Shown one piece after another: positions 24,223 to 33,277 of a DNA stretch of 64,000 nt. Below the pieces are notes generated by a model, which was not told the origin of the DNA, did no database searches, and saw nothing but the letters and a program-made list of their open reading frames with translations. Position 1 is the stretch's first letter; every line of letters starts with the position of its first letter. The position numbers and the translations under genes are program-made. The stretch lies in the NCBI GenBank assembly GCA_963608705.1, contig CAVDHB010000048.1, positions 1-64,000 on the forward strand, written 5' to 3'. This DNA is from CAVDHB01 sp963608705. GTDB lineage: Bacteria; Bacteroidota; Bacteroidia; Bacteroidales; Bacteroidaceae.

Positions 24223-25335
24223 ATGAAAATTGGAATACTCACCCTGCCGTTGCATACCAACTACGGCGGGATACTTCAGGCGTATGCCCTTCAGACCGTA
24301 CTTGAACGCATGGGCCATGAGGTGGTTGTGTTTGACACTCCAAAGGAATGGTGGCATCTGCCTTTGTGGAAAGCTCCGTTGGTTTATGGTAAACGCTTCC
24401 TGAAAAAATGCTTAATAGATAAAAGCACTGAGATATTTGTTGAACGAAAACAGACCAAGGAATATCCTATAGTCAGCCAATACACATCAGAATTTATAAA
24501 GAAGTACATTCATATCAAGGCTATAGTGGATTTCTCTGAACTGAAGGAAAATGATTATGATTGTATTGTGGTTGGCAGTGACCAAGTTTGGCGGCCCAAA
24601 TATTTCCCTTCTGACATATCTGAGGCGTATCTGAAGTTCGCTGAAGATTGGAATATAAAGAGGATAGCATATGCAGCCTCATTCGGGACGAATGAATGGG
24701 AATACACATCGGAACAGACGGCGGAATGCACAAAGTTAATAAAAATGTTCGATGGTGTATCCGTTCGAGAGGATTCTGCCGTTGGCTTGTGCCGTAAGTA
24801 CTTCGGAATGGAGGTTAAACACGTATTAGACCCTACTATGCTATTGCGTAAAGAGGATTATGTAAGACTCTTTGAAAACGCCAACACACCGAAGAGCAAA
24901 GGAACACTGTTGTGCTATGTATTGGATGAAACTTCTGAAAAGATAGCATTGATTCAGAAAATTGCCGAAGAGCGAAACCTCATCCCTTTCCGTGTGAACT
25001 CAAAAGTGGAAGACCCTTCAGCCCCCTTAAATGAGCGGATACAGCCTCCCGTTGAGCAGTGGCTGAGGGGATTTTATGATGCGGAGTTCGTTGTGACCGA
25101 CTCATTCCATGCCTGCGTGTTCTCGATTCTGTTTGGAAAACAGTTCTTGGTTATCGGCAACAAAGAAAGGGGACTTTCACGGTTTGGGTCTCTGTTGGAG
25201 ATGTTGGGGTTGGAGGATAGAATGGTTACAAGAGAACATGAAAATCTGGAAGACATAGATTATACGAAAGTCTACGAACTGCTATCGAACAAAAGAAGAT
25301 ATTCTACAGACTTGTTGAATGAATTCAACAAGTAG
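24223..25335 (+). CDS. Polysaccharide pyruvyltransferase family protein
   Basis: This 370-aa protein belongs to the PF04230 family, which adds pyruvate ketals or acts as related transferases on polysaccharide sugars. Typical segments are MKIGILTLPLHTNYGGILQAYALQTVLERMGHEVVVFDTP, DCIVVGSDQVWRPKY, KRIAYAASFGTNEW, SVREDSAVGLCRKYFG and FVVTDSFHACVFSILFGKQF. It is normal in length and cytoplasmic. It pairs functionally with the Fe-S reductase at 21133. A second set (34073 and 35254) is present further on, where the two genes overlap. Confidence 0.85.
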   Translation: MKIGILTLPLHTNYGGILQAYALQTVLERMGHEVVVFDTPKEWWHLPLWKAPLVYGKRFLKKCLIDKSTEIFVERKQTKEYPIVSQYTSEFIKKYIHIKAIVDFSELKENDYDCIVVGSDQVWRPKYFPSDISEAYLKFAEDWNIKRIAYAASFGTNEWEYTSEQTAECTKLIKMFDGVSVREDSAVGLCRKYFGMEVKHVLDPTMLLRKEDYVRLFENANTPKSKGTLLCYVLDETSEKIALIQKIAEERNLIPFRVNSKVEDPSAPLNERIQPPVEQWLRGFYDAEFVVTDSFHACVFSILFGKQFLVIGNKERGLSRFGSLLEMLGLEDRMVTREHENLEDIDYTKVYELLSNKRRYSTDLLNEFNK

Positions 25336-25777
25336 TAAATCCTTAGGGCGTGAATTGAAAAACTCCAAGTTGAGAATGGTATAAAGGTACTTTCAATTTG
25401 TAATACACTCTCGTTGACATTACTCGTAAATGGGCGTTATTCATACATACTTTCTATATTTTTCACGGTTTACAAGGCTCAAGCACACTTTCGTAAAGAT
25501 GGTATTTACGAACCGTAACCACCATCTTGGAGCGTCAAAAATATGCGGTTTCATTGATACAAACACCGCCTTTATTATATTGTTGTCATCCTGTGAATAA
25601 TGGCATTCAGATGGTGAACCTTTCAATTCATAACTGAAAAGGCATGAACAGCGACCAGTGAACCGTGTGAATGATTAAAAACGCAAAATATTTGTATAGC
25701 GTTTATACCTTCCAAGACACGTTACAACACCATAAAAGTGTGGCAAAATTTCAAGAATATAATATAGATATGACATT
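25336..25777. other. 442-bp intergenic tract inside the polysaccharide locus
   Basis: AT-rich sequence without a supportable gene on the plus strand. A 61-codon open frame on the minus strand (25441-25626) has no recognisable family and is probably chance or a remnant. No clear terminator, but the gap makes a separate transcription start for the genes at 25778 onward possible. Confidence 0.4.
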
Positions 25778-26749
25778 ATGGAAACAAATACAAAGATAAG
25801 CGTAATAGTCCCCATTTACAACGTGGAGAAATACCTCCATCGCTGTGTGGACAGTATACTTGCACAAACATTCACCGACTTTGAAGTGCTTCTGATTGAT
25901 GATGGCAGCGCAGATAGTTCCGGAAATATTTGTGATGAATATGCGGACAGAAACTATAGAATTAAAACAATTCATCAGAAAAACCAGGGAGTGACAGCAG
26001 CACGGTGGAATGGGGTAATAAACTCAAAAGGCCATTATATATGCTTTGTAGATGCAGATGATACCTTGCCAGAAGATTCCTTAGGCACGCTATACAATAT
26101 GGCAATATCTAAGAATATAGATATTCTTATCACCTCTGAATTATATGATAATAATGGTAATATACATGAGAACAAAATAGATTCTGATGGTTTCATGGGC
26201 AGTTATACATTTATTAAATGCCAACTAACGGGAAGCTTCATTTGGCTTGCACCCCATGGCAGGATTTTCAAACGAGAGGTTCTTGTTCGTTCGCAGTTTA
26301 ACAGAATCTCTCGTGATATAGTTCAGAATGAGGATATGATAATGAATATATTAGCATCAATGGAGAGTAAGCATATTTATGTATTGAGTAATTACTATTC
26401 TTATGTTTATCATTATACAGAATCAGGAGCGGGACATATCAATACAGAATGTCAATATTGGTGTATGCTTTATGATGTATTAACGTCCCTAATTGGGCAA
26501 AAGGATAATCGTATTTTGCACGGAATACAAAAAGAGCTACATTTATTTTTATTAGATCGAACATATAAGAAGAAATGGTCAGGAAAAGGTATAAAATACA
26601 AAAGAGAATTGATAAATTATTTCTCTAAAATAACAGATCTGAAATTAGAAGATCGAAAAAGAGTTCTGATTTTAAGGTATCCATATATCTCATTTCCCTT
26701 GAAGTGCTTATTTTTTATTATGAAAAAATTTGAGTTATGTTTGAGATAA
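25778..26749 (+). CDS. GT2 family glycosyltransferase
   Basis: This 323-aa cytoplasmic enzyme has the GT-A fold of family 2: ISVIVPIYNVEKYLHRCVDSILAQTFTDFEVLLIDDGSADSSG at the N terminus and the metal-binding DADD motif in YICFVDADDTLPED. It probably adds one sugar to the lipid-linked repeat unit; donor and acceptor cannot be told from sequence. A basic C-terminal end (FPLKCLFFIMKKFELCLR) may associate with the membrane. Its 3' end overlaps the polymerase gene by 13 bases. Confidence 0.85.
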   Translation: METNTKISVIVPIYNVEKYLHRCVDSILAQTFTDFEVLLIDDGSADSSGNICDEYADRNYRIKTIHQKNQGVTAARWNGVINSKGHYICFVDADDTLPEDSLGTLYNMAISKNIDILITSELYDNNGNIHENKIDSDGFMGSYTFIKCQLTGSFIWLAPHGRIFKREVLVRSQFNRISRDIVQNEDMIMNILASMESKHIYVLSNYYSYVYHYTESGAGHINTECQYWCMLYDVLTSLIGQKDNRILHGIQKELHLFLLDRTYKKKWSGKGIKYKRELINYFSKITDLKLEDRKRVLILRYPYISFPLKCLFFIMKKFELCLR

Positions 26750-27921
26750 AAATTGTATTCATATCATTAAAACTTTTAGAGTTTCTTGCTTTTTGCATAT
26801 CAGGCTTTTTATTGTCAAGAACAAAGAGAAAAGTCTCATATTGGAAAATTGCTTGTATTCCTATTATCGCATTTACTGTAGTTGAAGGATTGAGATTTGG
26901 GAGATTCATAGATTGGAATTTATATTATTTTCGATACATAGAAATGGGAACTAATCCTTCAAAAGCTGATTATGAGCCATTCTTTGTTTTTATAAACTAT
27001 ATTATATATAAAGTAGGATTACCATATTGGTCTTTTATCTCAATTCAATGTTTTCTCCTTATATTCTCGATATTGAAATTATGTGAGAACTTTAAACCTT
27101 ATTTGAAATATATTCTGCCAATGACATTAGTTACTGTCTATTCAAATGAAATGTTTATTAGATGGTATATGGGGTTTAGTTTTATTTTATTGTCACTATG
27201 TGCTATATTGAATAAGAAAATATTACAGTCATATATATATGCTTGTTTAGCTTGCCTTTGCCATGTCGGTTTTGTTATATATATCCCCATTATTGTCTTA
27301 TATAAATATATCAATGTTCATAGTTTAAACTCTAAAATATCTACAATTCTATTTCTGGTTGTAACTTTTGCCATGGGATTGTCAGATTTACAATTTATTG
27401 TTTCAATCACTGATATGTTTTTGTCTTTTGGATTGGGATCTTTAGGAGGTGGAAAAGTTGGTAACTACTTAAATGATACAGAAGCTTTAGTTTCTGGAGA
27501 TTGGGGGACTGCAGGTGTTATGGGAAGAGACTTAAGTACAAATATAAAAATGGCTATTGCTTACGTACCTGCAATATTATATGGTTCAAGGGTATTGGAA
27601 CAATATAAATACGGGAAACTTCTTTATAATTTATTTGTTATTGGTGCAATTATTGGTCCGTTGTTCCTTCAAATAGAAATATTCAATAGAATAGCAGACA
27701 GCTTTATTTTCTTTTCGTCAATAATTTGTGGGGTAACATATTATTATTTCCTTAACTCCAAGGTTAAGAACAAGTTGTTACGCTATCTATTAATAACACT
27801 TTGTTTGGCATGCTTCATATATCCATATTTATATGATATTTTTAATCGGGCTAATGATAATTACATGCTATTCATATGGGATGCAAACGGCAGAACTTAT
27901 TTGCCATATTTAATGGAATAA
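26737..27921 (+). CDS. Wzy-like O-unit polymerase (EpsG type)
   Basis: This 394-aa integral membrane protein has about ten hydrophobic segments and no soluble catalytic domain. The layout resembles EpsG/Wzy polymerases that join repeat units on the periplasmic face. An Arg-rich loop after the first helices (GLRFGRFIDWNLYYFRYIEMG) and a large central periplasmic-type loop (GGGKVGNYLNDTEALVSGDWGTAGVMGRDLSTN) fit this group. It is very AT-rich. The start overlaps the preceding GT2 gene. Wzy proteins diverge strongly, so the assignment uses topology and context. Confidence 0.75.
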   Translation: MFEIKIVFISLKLLEFLAFCISGFLLSRTKRKVSYWKIACIPIIAFTVVEGLRFGRFIDWNLYYFRYIEMGTNPSKADYEPFFVFINYIIYKVGLPYWSFISIQCFLLIFSILKLCENFKPYLKYILPMTLVTVYSNEMFIRWYMGFSFILLSLCAILNKKILQSYIYACLACLCHVGFVIYIPIIVLYKYINVHSLNSKISTILFLVVTFAMGLSDLQFIVSITDMFLSFGLGSLGGGKVGNYLNDTEALVSGDWGTAGVMGRDLSTNIKMAIAYVPAILYGSRVLEQYKYGKLLYNLFVIGAIIGPLFLQIEIFNRIADSFIFFSSIICGVTYYYFLNSKVKNKLLRYLLITLCLACFIYPYLYDIFNRANDNYMLFIWDANGRTYLPYLME

Positions 27922-27940
27922 TCTGATTTATATATCGAAT

Positions 27941-28915
27941 ATGAAAATTTCAGTCATAATGCCTGTTTATAATGCCGAAAGATTTTTAGCAGAGGCTATA
28001 GACAGCATTTTAAACCAAACTTACAAAGACTTTGAGTTTATCATCATCAATGATGGTAGTACGGACAGAAGTGAAGAAATTATTAAATCTTATCATGATG
28101 ACCGTATAGTATATGTCAAGAATGGAAAGAACTTAAAGCTGATAAAAACTCTAAATAAGGGTATTGACCTTGCAAGGGGAAAATTCATAGCTCGAATGGA
28201 TGCCGATGACGTTTCTTTGCCAGACCGCTTTGAAAGACAGATGAAAGTCTTTGAAGAGCATCCTGAAATTGATTTTATCAATGGAAGGGCGTATAACATC
28301 AACGAAGCTGGTGAATCTATCGGTCAGGAATGGTATGGTCCAGTCCAGCCAGATACCATTAGGTACATAAATGTCTTTTGCTGTATTATTTGCCATCCAA
28401 GCGTAATGATTAAGGCATCTCTATTAAAAGCTTATAAATACAGCGACAATAAAATGGCTTTACATACGGAGGACTATGACTTATGGGCAAGACTTCTTAT
28501 AGATAAACATTCATGCTATTCAATGAAAATTCCTGTTCTCAAATATAGAATTGTCAGTAATAGTATAGTTCACAAGTATACAAATGATATCATAGAACAT
28601 TTGTATGTGAGTGTTCCTATGTATGTGGGAAAATATGGTGGATTCATATCCCCAAAAGACATAGAAACTCTAAATGGTATAAATAATACATTTAGCGGAT
28701 TGAAGTCGTTACATAAGATGTTCAATGATTTTACATTTAATGTCTTGCAAAATGAAGACAACAAAATCATACATGAATTTACAAAATGGAGACTTCGGCG
28801 CGAATTACGAGTAATTAAAGCCATGCTACTACAGCGTGACTACAAAGAGTTTTACACTACGATTTTTAAAATCGTAATACCGAATATCATTTCTTATGCA
28901 AGAGCACTAATTTAA
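27941..28915 (+). CDS. GT2 family glycosyltransferase
   Basis: This 324-aa family 2 enzyme has ISVIMPVYNAERFLAEAIDSILNQTYKDFEFIIINDGSTDRSEEII, a DADD motif in IARMDADDVSLPDRFERQM, and the downstream HTEDYDLWARLL segment common in this group, where the ED pair is the likely catalytic base region. It should transfer a sugar to the growing repeat unit in the cytoplasm. It lies 19 bases after the polymerase gene and eight bases before the next transferase, in one operon. Confidence 0.85.
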   Translation: MKISVIMPVYNAERFLAEAIDSILNQTYKDFEFIIINDGSTDRSEEIIKSYHDDRIVYVKNGKNLKLIKTLNKGIDLARGKFIARMDADDVSLPDRFERQMKVFEEHPEIDFINGRAYNINEAGESIGQEWYGPVQPDTIRYINVFCCIICHPSVMIKASLLKAYKYSDNKMALHTEDYDLWARLLIDKHSCYSMKIPVLKYRIVSNSIVHKYTNDIIEHLYVSVPMYVGKYGGFISPKDIETLNGINNTFSGLKSLHKMFNDFTFNVLQNEDNKIIHEFTKWRLRRELRVIKAMLLQRDYKEFYTTIFKIVIPNIISYARALI

Positions 28916-28923
28916 TAAAGAAC

Positions 28924-30030
28924 ATGAAAATACTAGAAATCAATCAGTGGCTTGCTTCTGGAGGGGGAGAACGTTTTATTGTAGATTTGAGCAACGAATT
29001 GGCGACAAGAAAGGGCTTTGAAGTCTACGTTTGTACATATATGGATGATAAAGACCATAACAATGGTTTTTATAAATCACAGCTAAAAAAGAATGTACAC
29101 TACATAAATTTAAAAGGCAAACAGAATCTGTTGTCAAAGATAAAGATGGTCTTTTCAGTCTTCTTCTTGATATGCAAAATAAGACCTGATGTCGTACATT
29201 GCCATTTAAGCGCATTCTATTTTGTCTTGATACCATCTATACTTTTCAGAAATATAAAATTTGTAAACACAATACATAATCTTGCATCTAAGGATATAAA
29301 GCCTGGAGTTGAGAAAATACTCAAGAAAATCGCATATAGATATTTGATATGCCCTGTCACCATATCTCCTATGTGTTATGACTCTTTCTCAGAATATATG
29401 GGATTCAATACCTCCACATTGATTGACAATGGTTGTCGTGAAATAAAAGTAACCTCTCGATTTGATGAAGTTCATAGGGAGGTTGAATCTTATAAAAAAA
29501 CTGATAAAACAAAAGTATTGATAAATGTGGCACGTGTCCATCCTCAAAAGAATCAGAAATTATTGATTGAAAGCTTTAATAAATTGATTGATAAAGGATA
29601 TGATGCCATTCTGCTAATTTTGGGTTCTTTGAATGATTATCCTATGATCGTTAATGAACTGAGAACTATAAATCGTACCGACAGGGTTCATTTCTTAGGT
29701 GCAAGGGATAATGTATCAGATTACCTGTTTAACAGTGATGCTTTTTGTCTATCCTCATCGTATGAAGGTGCTCCAATCTCATTACTCGAAGCTGGATTTG
29801 CTGGATGTTATCCCTTGTGCACACCTGTGGGAGGATGTAAAGATACTATAGTGGATAAAAACTGGGGATTACTTTCAAATGATTTGGGCACAGATTCTTA
29901 CACTAAGATATTAATAGATTATATGAATAATCCACATCCCTCACGAGAAGATATTTCGAACCTTTATCACGGTAAGTATACAATGAGAGAGTGTGCAAAT
30001 AAATATATTAATCTTTTTATACATAAATGA
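28924..30030 (+). CDS. GT4 family glycosyltransferase
   Basis: This 368-aa enzyme has the GT-B fold of family 4. The N-terminal glycine-rich acceptor loop is NQWLASGGGERFIVDLSNELATRKGFEVYV. The C-terminal donor-binding domain shows INVARVHPQKNQKLLIESF, DRVHFLGARDNVSDYL and the E-x7-E region SSSYEGAPISLLEAGFAG. It acts in the cytoplasm on the lipid-linked oligosaccharide with a nucleotide-sugar donor that cannot be named. The stop overlaps the next gene's ATG. Confidence 0.85.
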   Translation: MKILEINQWLASGGGERFIVDLSNELATRKGFEVYVCTYMDDKDHNNGFYKSQLKKNVHYINLKGKQNLLSKIKMVFSVFFLICKIRPDVVHCHLSAFYFVLIPSILFRNIKFVNTIHNLASKDIKPGVEKILKKIAYRYLICPVTISPMCYDSFSEYMGFNTSTLIDNGCREIKVTSRFDEVHREVESYKKTDKTKVLINVARVHPQKNQKLLIESFNKLIDKGYDAILLILGSLNDYPMIVNELRTINRTDRVHFLGARDNVSDYLFNSDAFCLSSSYEGAPISLLEAGFAGCYPLCTPVGGCKDTIVDKNWGLLSNDLGTDSYTKILIDYMNNPHPSREDISNLYHGKYTMRECANKYINLFIHK

Positions 30031-30578
30031 TAACAACCAAAAAAGAACTGGGAGAATACATCAGATGCGACCGTTATGCACAGGGTATGCAGCATCCGTT
30101 AATGGCTAAATTCACTTATGGTGAGAACGCCATGATAAGACGTTATATGACTAATCTTCGCAAGACAGAATACTGGAGCACTAAACATTGTCTTTGGGGA
30201 CGATTGATGTATGGCTTCCACTTCTTAAAGCATAGACGTATGTCACTTAAATATGGCATGTACATAGGCTTGAACGCAGTTGACAAGGGGTTCTTCATCG
30301 TCCATCCAGGTTTTATACGAATAGATTCATGGGTTCATATAGGCAAGAACTGTACCGTGTTGCCTATGGTTCTCTTTGGCAGGGCGCATCCGATAAACGG
30401 AACAGAAATATTCGTTGGTGACAATTGTTATGTGGGAACAGGTGCCACAGTCCTCGGGCCTGTAAAGATAGGAAACAATGTGACTATAGCCGCAGGTGCA
30501 GTAGTGACAAAAGATGTGCCAGACAACGTGGTAGTTGCTGGTGTGCCTGCTAAGATAGTGAAATATAAAGAAGAGTAA
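30027..30578 (+). CDS. Hexapeptide-repeat acyltransferase (serine acetyltransferase-like)
   Basis: This 183-aa enzyme has a C-terminal left-handed beta-helix of hexapeptide repeats (IDSWVHIGKNCTVLPMVLFG, IFVGDNCYVGTGATVLGPVKIGNNVTIAAGAVVTKDVPDNVVVAGVPAKIV), as in serine and sugar O-acetyltransferases. The catalytic histidine could be in GRAHPI or VHPGF. In a capsule locus it most likely acetylates a sugar of the repeat unit using acetyl-CoA. It starts within the stop of the preceding transferase gene. Confidence 0.8.
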   Translation: MITTKKELGEYIRCDRYAQGMQHPLMAKFTYGENAMIRRYMTNLRKTEYWSTKHCLWGRLMYGFHFLKHRRMSLKYGMYIGLNAVDKGFFIVHPGFIRIDSWVHIGKNCTVLPMVLFGRAHPINGTEIFVGDNCYVGTGATVLGPVKIGNNVTIAAGAVVTKDVPDNVVVAGVPAKIVKYKEE

Positions 30579-30622
30579 TAATAGATTGGAAAATCATTAT
30601 TCAAAATGATAACAAAACAAAT

Positions 30623-31459
30623 ATGGCAAAAGAGAAGATAAAAAGGAAAAACGTTGAGATGGCATTTATTAATGTCGTTCTTTATCCAACAGAAAAGCAA
30701 AAACCTGAAGAGTATGTAAAATTGCTCTATTCCATTATGGCTGGTCGTGTGATGATAAATAGTCGAAATTCATACCGTTCAACATTGCTACGAGCTTTTG
30801 ATTTTGAGGGTGATTATTATCACGGTTACTTTTGTAATGCCATATTTCTAAAGGATGATTTCTGGGCGTTAAATATTAGAGATAATCTGCTTGAAGAGGC
30901 AGTTATTGATCCTAATAAGGTATTAGATCCCAAGTATATGGAATTTTGGTTTTATCCTAAATATCATAGGTTTGCTGTTCGTAAATCGGACGTTACGAAA
31001 ATTGTAAAATTCTTGATTGGCAGTTTTAAATTCAAGTTGGGAGATGAAGATAGTTTTGCTGTCAATATAGAAAAGGATAAGAATATAATTGAAAGAATAA
31101 TCAATTCAGAAGGCATAGTAAAGATAAAGATTTCCATTAGATATTCCAATAATGACAATTGTGAGGACTGGGAAGATTTGGATTCAGTATTACGTAATTC
31201 GGATACGAATAAGGCAGAATTATCTTTGCAATCAAGCAATGCTAAGCCAATACAGGCTAAAAAGAATTGGTTGTTGAGAGCCTTTTTGGTTCTAAGTAAA
31301 TCTTATGGTACAGCTACAGCCAAAATTATCAACGAAAATGGATACATAGAAGATGTAGATACGAAAAGGTATCCAAATACACGTACAGTAGATTTCAATC
31401 AAAACCCAGAAAAAGACATAAGAGATTGCATTGAGGGTATCGCGCAAAATAAAGTATAG
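30623..31459 (+). CDS. Uncharacterised soluble protein of a two-gene cargo module
   Basis: This 278-aa protein has no signal peptide, membrane helix or sugar-enzyme motif. It reads KNVEMAFINVVLYPTEKQKPEEYVKLLYSIMAGRVMINSRNSYRSTLLRAFDFEGDYYHGYFCNAI, which I think resembles the DUF4747 family seen in accessory regions, but this is from memory and weak. It contains a serine/asparagine-rich acidic linker (DNCEDWEDLDSVLRNSDTNK). The next gene, a membrane protein, starts three bases after its stop. An effector role in a defence-type pair is a hypothesis only. Confidence 0.45.
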   Translation: MAKEKIKRKNVEMAFINVVLYPTEKQKPEEYVKLLYSIMAGRVMINSRNSYRSTLLRAFDFEGDYYHGYFCNAIFLKDDFWALNIRDNLLEEAVIDPNKVLDPKYMEFWFYPKYHRFAVRKSDVTKIVKFLIGSFKFKLGDEDSFAVNIEKDKNIIERIINSEGIVKIKISIRYSNNDNCEDWEDLDSVLRNSDTNKAELSLQSSNAKPIQAKKNWLLRAFLVLSKSYGTATAKIINENGYIEDVDTKRYPNTRTVDFNQNPEKDIRDCIEGIAQNKV

Positions 31460-31461
31460 TT

Positions 31462-32043
31462 ATGGGGATAAGGAAACCACCTACATTGCAATCAAAAGGA
31501 TGGAGTGGCTTTAATTTTGTCTACTTTAAGTTTTGCGGAAAACAGTTTAGGCATTCACTTCGGTGGGCAAGTTGTGCTGTTGTTCTTGCTTTTATTGTAT
31601 CTGTGCTGTCTCCAAAACCGTATTATGATTTATTAGTTGTTTTGACTAGTATCGGTCTGAAGGTTGCACCCCCACTTTTAGGCTTTACTCTTTCCGGGTA
31701 TGCATTGGTTATAGGCGTAAACGATGCCAATGTTTCAGAACGATTGAAGAGATACAAAACAAAAACAGGTATTACAATGTATCAGCAGCTTTATACTACC
31801 TTCATAGCCATGCTTGGATCAATATTTCTACTGCTGGTAGAAAGTGTCATATTGCACTACGCTTTGGAATCAGGTATCATGTTGTCCAATTCTATTGTAG
31901 TTGGTATTGTTAATATTAGTATCTTTTTAATATATTCGTTCACTATGTTTTATGCCTTGTTTGCAGTCAAAGATTTACTGTCAAATTTATTTAGTCTAGG
32001 ACAGACAATTAATAACATTCATCAAGAGACACATAAACAATAA
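31462..32043 (+). CDS. Four-helix membrane protein, partner of the preceding gene
   Basis: This 193-aa inner-membrane protein has about four hydrophobic segments: WASCAVVLAFIVSVLS, LLVVLTSIGLKVAPPLLGFTLSGYALVIGV, FIAMLGSIFLLLVESVILHYAL and SIVVGIVNISIFLIYSFTMFYALFAV. No transporter or enzyme family is recognised. It starts three bases after the soluble partner, so the two are translationally linked. Pairs of a cytosolic sensor and a small membrane protein are common in abortive-infection systems, which suggests but does not show such a role. Confidence 0.5.
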   Translation: MGIRKPPTLQSKGWSGFNFVYFKFCGKQFRHSLRWASCAVVLAFIVSVLSPKPYYDLLVVLTSIGLKVAPPLLGFTLSGYALVIGVNDANVSERLKRYKTKTGITMYQQLYTTFIAMLGSIFLLLVESVILHYALESGIMLSNSIVVGIVNISIFLIYSFTMFYALFAVKDLLSNLFSLGQTINNIHQETHKQ

Positions 32044-32048
32044 GAAAA

Positions 32049-32222
32049 ATGAATATACTTTTCTTGATAAAAGGTTGGGGCGTTGGAGGACTGGAGGTCG
32101 TAATGTTCTTGTTAGCAAATAAGTTTATTTTTTTGCTTATGTCACAAACTCAAATATGCCATTTACGTGTAATAACAAGCATGTTTATGAAATATAAATA
32201 TGACATTTACGAGGTTCAGTGA
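32049..32222 (+). pseudogene. Truncated GT4 glycosyltransferase N terminus
   Basis: MNILFLIKGWGVGGLEVVMFLLANKF is the characteristic N-terminal acceptor loop of a family 4 glycosyltransferase, but the similarity ends after about 26 residues and the frame stops at 58 codons. The rest of the enzyme is missing. It begins six bases after the membrane-protein gene, so loss of the transferase may be linked to insertion or deletion at that module. Confidence 0.6.
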
Positions 32223-32284
32223 TATGTTTATTAAATTCAATGACTATAGCAAACAAGCTAAAACATTAGATAAATATTGATTTT

Positions 32285-33277
32285 ATGAAAAGAGTTTTTT
32301 CTTTTAATTCCGAACTTTATAAAGTCACAGGGGTGCAAAAGGTACTTCTGGATGTTCATCATGCGGTCATGGAAAATTACGATGCCAAGATTGTTGGTAC
32401 TGTGTCGTATGACAAGCTGCATAAAGACCAAGGCATAAAACGAGAGGAATATATAAAGTTTAGGAATCCGTTTATGTTCCGTAATTCCATAGTCATCTTA
32501 CATGAAAGAAAATTTCTGGCTCTATTCTGGTTGTTGAATCATTTATTTTTCCAAAATATCAAATTGGTGTATATTCACCATAATGTGTTCAATAACCATC
32601 GCAGAATGTCGATAATGCCCAAAAATGTGGTGGCAATTTCTGATGAAGGTGTAAGAAATCTTCATGAGTTCTTTGGCGTACCAATGAAGAATATCCATAA
32701 AATATATAATTGCGTGAAAGACATTCACCCACATTCACATAAAATATATGATGGCGGTGTTGTGAAAATTCTTTATCCAGCGCGAATTAATGAACAGAAA
32801 AGACAACTTGAAATAGTAAAGTTCTTGAAGGGGAAATTGAACGATAAAATAAAGATACTTTTTGCTGGTACAGGGCCGTATTTTGAATCTTTGAAAGAGT
32901 CTGTGCAAGGTGATGAGCATTTTGATTGCCTTGGCTATCGTTCAGATATATACAATTTACTTTCGGAGTGCGATTATATGTTGCTGTTTTCAGGCCATGA
33001 GGGATTGTCAATTTCCCTGATAGAAGCGACTATGATGTGTACACCCATTGTTTGTAATAATGTGGGAGGAAACTCTGAGATTGTAAAAAATGGCGTAAAT
33101 GGGACAGTGCTTGATGTGAATGATTGGAAGGGTCTCATAGAGACGATGAACAATTTAGCAAATATTCCGGGGACTAAGTATAATGAAATGTCAATGAATA
33201 GTAGGAGAATATATGAAAGCAACTTCACTTTTGAAAAATTCAAAGCAAACTATCTCAATTTATTAAGTAAGCTATGA
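32285..33277 (+). CDS. GT4 family glycosyltransferase
   Basis: This 330-aa enzyme has a GT-B fold with a shortened N-terminal domain (SELYKVTGVQKVLLDVHHAV) and a clear family 4 donor domain: VKILYPARINEQKRQLEIVKFL, IKILFAGTGPYFESLKESV, FDCLGYRSDIYNLLSECDYMLLFSGHEGLSISLIEATMMCTPIVCNNVGGNSEIV. It presumably adds a sugar to the repeat unit. Its stop overlaps the start of the GH16 gene by four bases. Confidence 0.85.
   Translation: MKRVFSFNSELYKVTGVQKVLLDVHHAVMENYDAKIVGTVSYDKLHKDQGIKREEYIKFRNPFMFRNSIVILHERKFLALFWLLNHLFFQNIKLVYIHHNVFNNHRRMSIMPKNVVAISDEGVRNLHEFFGVPMKNIHKIYNCVKDIHPHSHKIYDGGVVKILYPARINEQKRQLEIVKFLKGKLNDKIKILFAGTGPYFESLKESVQGDEHFDCLGYRSDIYNLLSECDYMLLFSGHEGLSISLIEATMMCTPIVCNNVGGNSEIVKNGVNGTVLDVNDWKGLIETMNNLANIPGTKYNEMSMNSRRIYESNFTFEKFKANYLNLLSKL

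Noticed and set aside
25441..25626. Minus-strand 61-codon gene in the gap at 25.4 kb
   Set aside because: No family, promoter or ribosome-binding site supports it; it may be a remnant but cannot be identified.
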